From: Halobacillus faecis
GTDB taxonomy: Bacteria > Bacillota > Bacilli > Bacillales > Halobacillaceae
Length of the DNA stretch: 64,000 nt
Direction: 5' to 3'
Assembly: GCF_007991335.1 (NCBI RefSeq)
Contig: NZ_BJYD01000020.1
Coordinates: 1-64,000, forward strand
Shown: positions 63,036-64,000 of the stretch, piece after piece
Position numbering within the stretch: the first letter of the stretch is position 1
How the letters are laid out: every line of letters begins with the position of its first letter
Notes under the pieces: model-generated
What the model was told of the DNA's origin: nothing
Databases searched by the model: none
The model's input: only the letters and a program-made list of their open reading frames with translations
Position numbers and translations under genes: made by a program

Positions 63036-63908
63036 TTAGTCGATAGGGTTTTTATTCTCATCCAAAGTGAAGCCTTCGCCCATGACATCGTGTACATGAC
63101 TAACAGCGACAAACGCGTGAGGATCAATATGATCAATGATAGACTTTAGTCTAACGATTTCATTTTTACCGATGACACAATAAAGCACATCCCTTTTTGA
63201 ACCAGAAAAGGACCCTCTTCCTTCGAGAACGGTTACGCCTCGATCCATTTCCTCCATTACTCGTTTAGAGATTTCCTCACTTTTCTCAGAGATAATCGTT
63301 GTCCCTCTCGCCGCGTACGCCCCTTCTTGTATAAAGTCTATGACTCTTGCGCCGACAAAAACAGCTACTAATGTGTACATCCCTCTTGTGTATTCGAGGT
63401 AAGTAATAATGGATACAAGAATGACCAGGGCATCAAAAAGGAACATAGCTCTTCCCATACTCCAGCCAAGATATTTATTGACAAGGCGTGCAATAATATC
63501 GACTCCTCCTGTCGTCCCGCCGTACCGAAATATAATGCCCAGCCCAACCCCTATGAACACACCTGCGAACAAGGCAGCTAAGGTAAGATCATCGGAGAGG
63601 TTGAATTCAATCATATAGTTTTGAGAAACTGAAATGAAAACGGAAACGGCAAGGATTCCGATTAGGGAATAAAAGAACGTGATCCGGCCAAGAATCTTCC
63701 ATCCTATAATGAGGACTGGAATATTGAGCACAATATTCATAAGCGCAGGATCCCAATCGAACAAGTATAAAAGGAGTAAGGTAATACCAGTAAATCCGCC
63801 TTCTCCTAATTCGTTCTGAATGTTGAAATGGACAAGTCCAAAAGAAAAGATAGCGGATCCGATTAAGATCCATATGATATTTTTCACGCGTAGTCCAAAG
63901 ATTTTCAT
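63036..63908 (-). CDS. ypjC: YitT-family membrane protein YpjC
   Basis: Protein of 290 aa with about five or six helices (N-terminal 190 residues) and a C-terminal DUF2179 domain (about 205-285). The start (complement of 63906-63908) has a GGAGGTG site; this gives exactly the B. subtilis YpjC length. It is convergent with yugP. Function unknown; likely transporter-like. The remaining 92 bases to the window end contain its upstream region. Confidence 0.86.
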   Translation of the reverse strand: MKIFGLRVKNIIWILIGSAIFSFGLVHFNIQNELGEGGFTGITLLLLYLFDWDPALMNIVLNIPVLIIGWKILGRITFFYSLIGILAVSVFISVSQNYMIEFNLSDDLTLAALFAGVFIGVGLGIIFRYGGTTGGVDIIARLVNKYLGWSMGRAMFLFDALVILVSIITYLEYTRGMYTLVAVFVGARVIDFIQEGAYAARGTTIISEKSEEISKRVMEEMDRGVTVLEGRGSFSGSKRDVLYCVIGKNEIVRLKSIIDHIDPHAFVAVSHVHDVMGEGFTLDENKNPID

Positions 63909-64000
63909 ATGTACACCTCCAATAGTTGTTTCACACGACTTCAATTATAGATAATTCAATGGATGGCGGCAATATCTTCCGGTTTATAATTCTGGCAATA

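Overview
The window is a 64-kb piece of a Firmicutes chromosome, most likely a moderately halophilic member of the Bacillaceae close to Halobacillus. The gene order follows the Bacillus subtilis chromosome almost gene for gene: dacB-spmAB-rluB-resABCDE-sigX, fer/ypbB-recS-ypbD, ypbG-ypbH, gudB-ypdA, sleB-ypeB, cmk-ypfD, fni-yphAB, der-gpsA-yphEF-spoIVA-hbs-mtrB-hepS-menG-hepT-ndk-cheR-aro, ypiAB, qcrABC and ypjABC. Endospore genes (spmAB, cotJ, sleB/ypeB, spoVIF, spoIVA) show an endospore former. The halophile assignment is an inference from acidic low-complexity stretches on exported proteins (QcrC tail, RsiX linker) and similarity to Halobacillus-type proteins as I remember them. I recognised no rRNA, tRNA, CRISPR array, prophage or insertion sequence.

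Layout. 0-9.5 kb: spore-cortex genes (dacB, spmA, spmB), rluB, the cytochrome c maturation genes resABC and the redox two-component system resDE. 9.6-10.9 kb: a cobalamin riboswitch ahead of a DUF4430 lipoprotein and an ECF-transporter S component, probably a corrinoid uptake unit. 11.0-14.2 kb: a palindromic repeat, then sigX-rsiX with an autoregulatory-type promoter, an orphan XRE regulator and ferredoxin. 14.4-23.9 kb: ypbB-recS-ypbD-ypbE-like, the convergent cotJABC operon, an AcuB-like CBS/ACT protein, ypbG, a CarH-like B12-binding MerR regulator, mecB and ddl. 24-32 kb: gudB with tandem cre sites, ypdA, ansA, prsW, sleB-ypeB and motI. 31.6-44.3 kb: cmk-plsC-ypfD, fni, yphA-yphB-capping subunit, der, gpsA, spoVIF, yphE-yphF, spoIVA and hbs.

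44.4-57.9 kb: mtrB, the heptaprenyl diphosphate/menaquinone genes (hepS-menG-hepT), ndk, cheR, then the aromatic amino acid supraoperon aroF-aroB-aroH-hisC-tyrA-aroE. The trpEDCFBA block that sits between aroH and hisC in B. subtilis is absent, and folE is absent next to mtrB. The aro run is followed by an unusual degenerate amidohydrolase-like gene and by ypiA-ypiB. 58-64 kb: ypiF, the menaquinol:cytochrome c oxidoreductase qcrABC (QcrC with an acidic repeat tail), ypjA, ypjB, a YugP-type metallopeptidase and ypjC on the minus strand.

Working together: the res genes mature and regulate c-type cytochromes including QcrC; hepS/menG/hepT make the menaquinone that QcrABC oxidises; the shikimate genes feed chorismate to aromatic amino acids and potentially menaquinone. 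Sporulation genes carry recognisable SigE- or SigK-type promoters. A family of degenerate palindromic repeats, the two fullest copies with inverted terminal segments, fills most of the long intergenic gaps.
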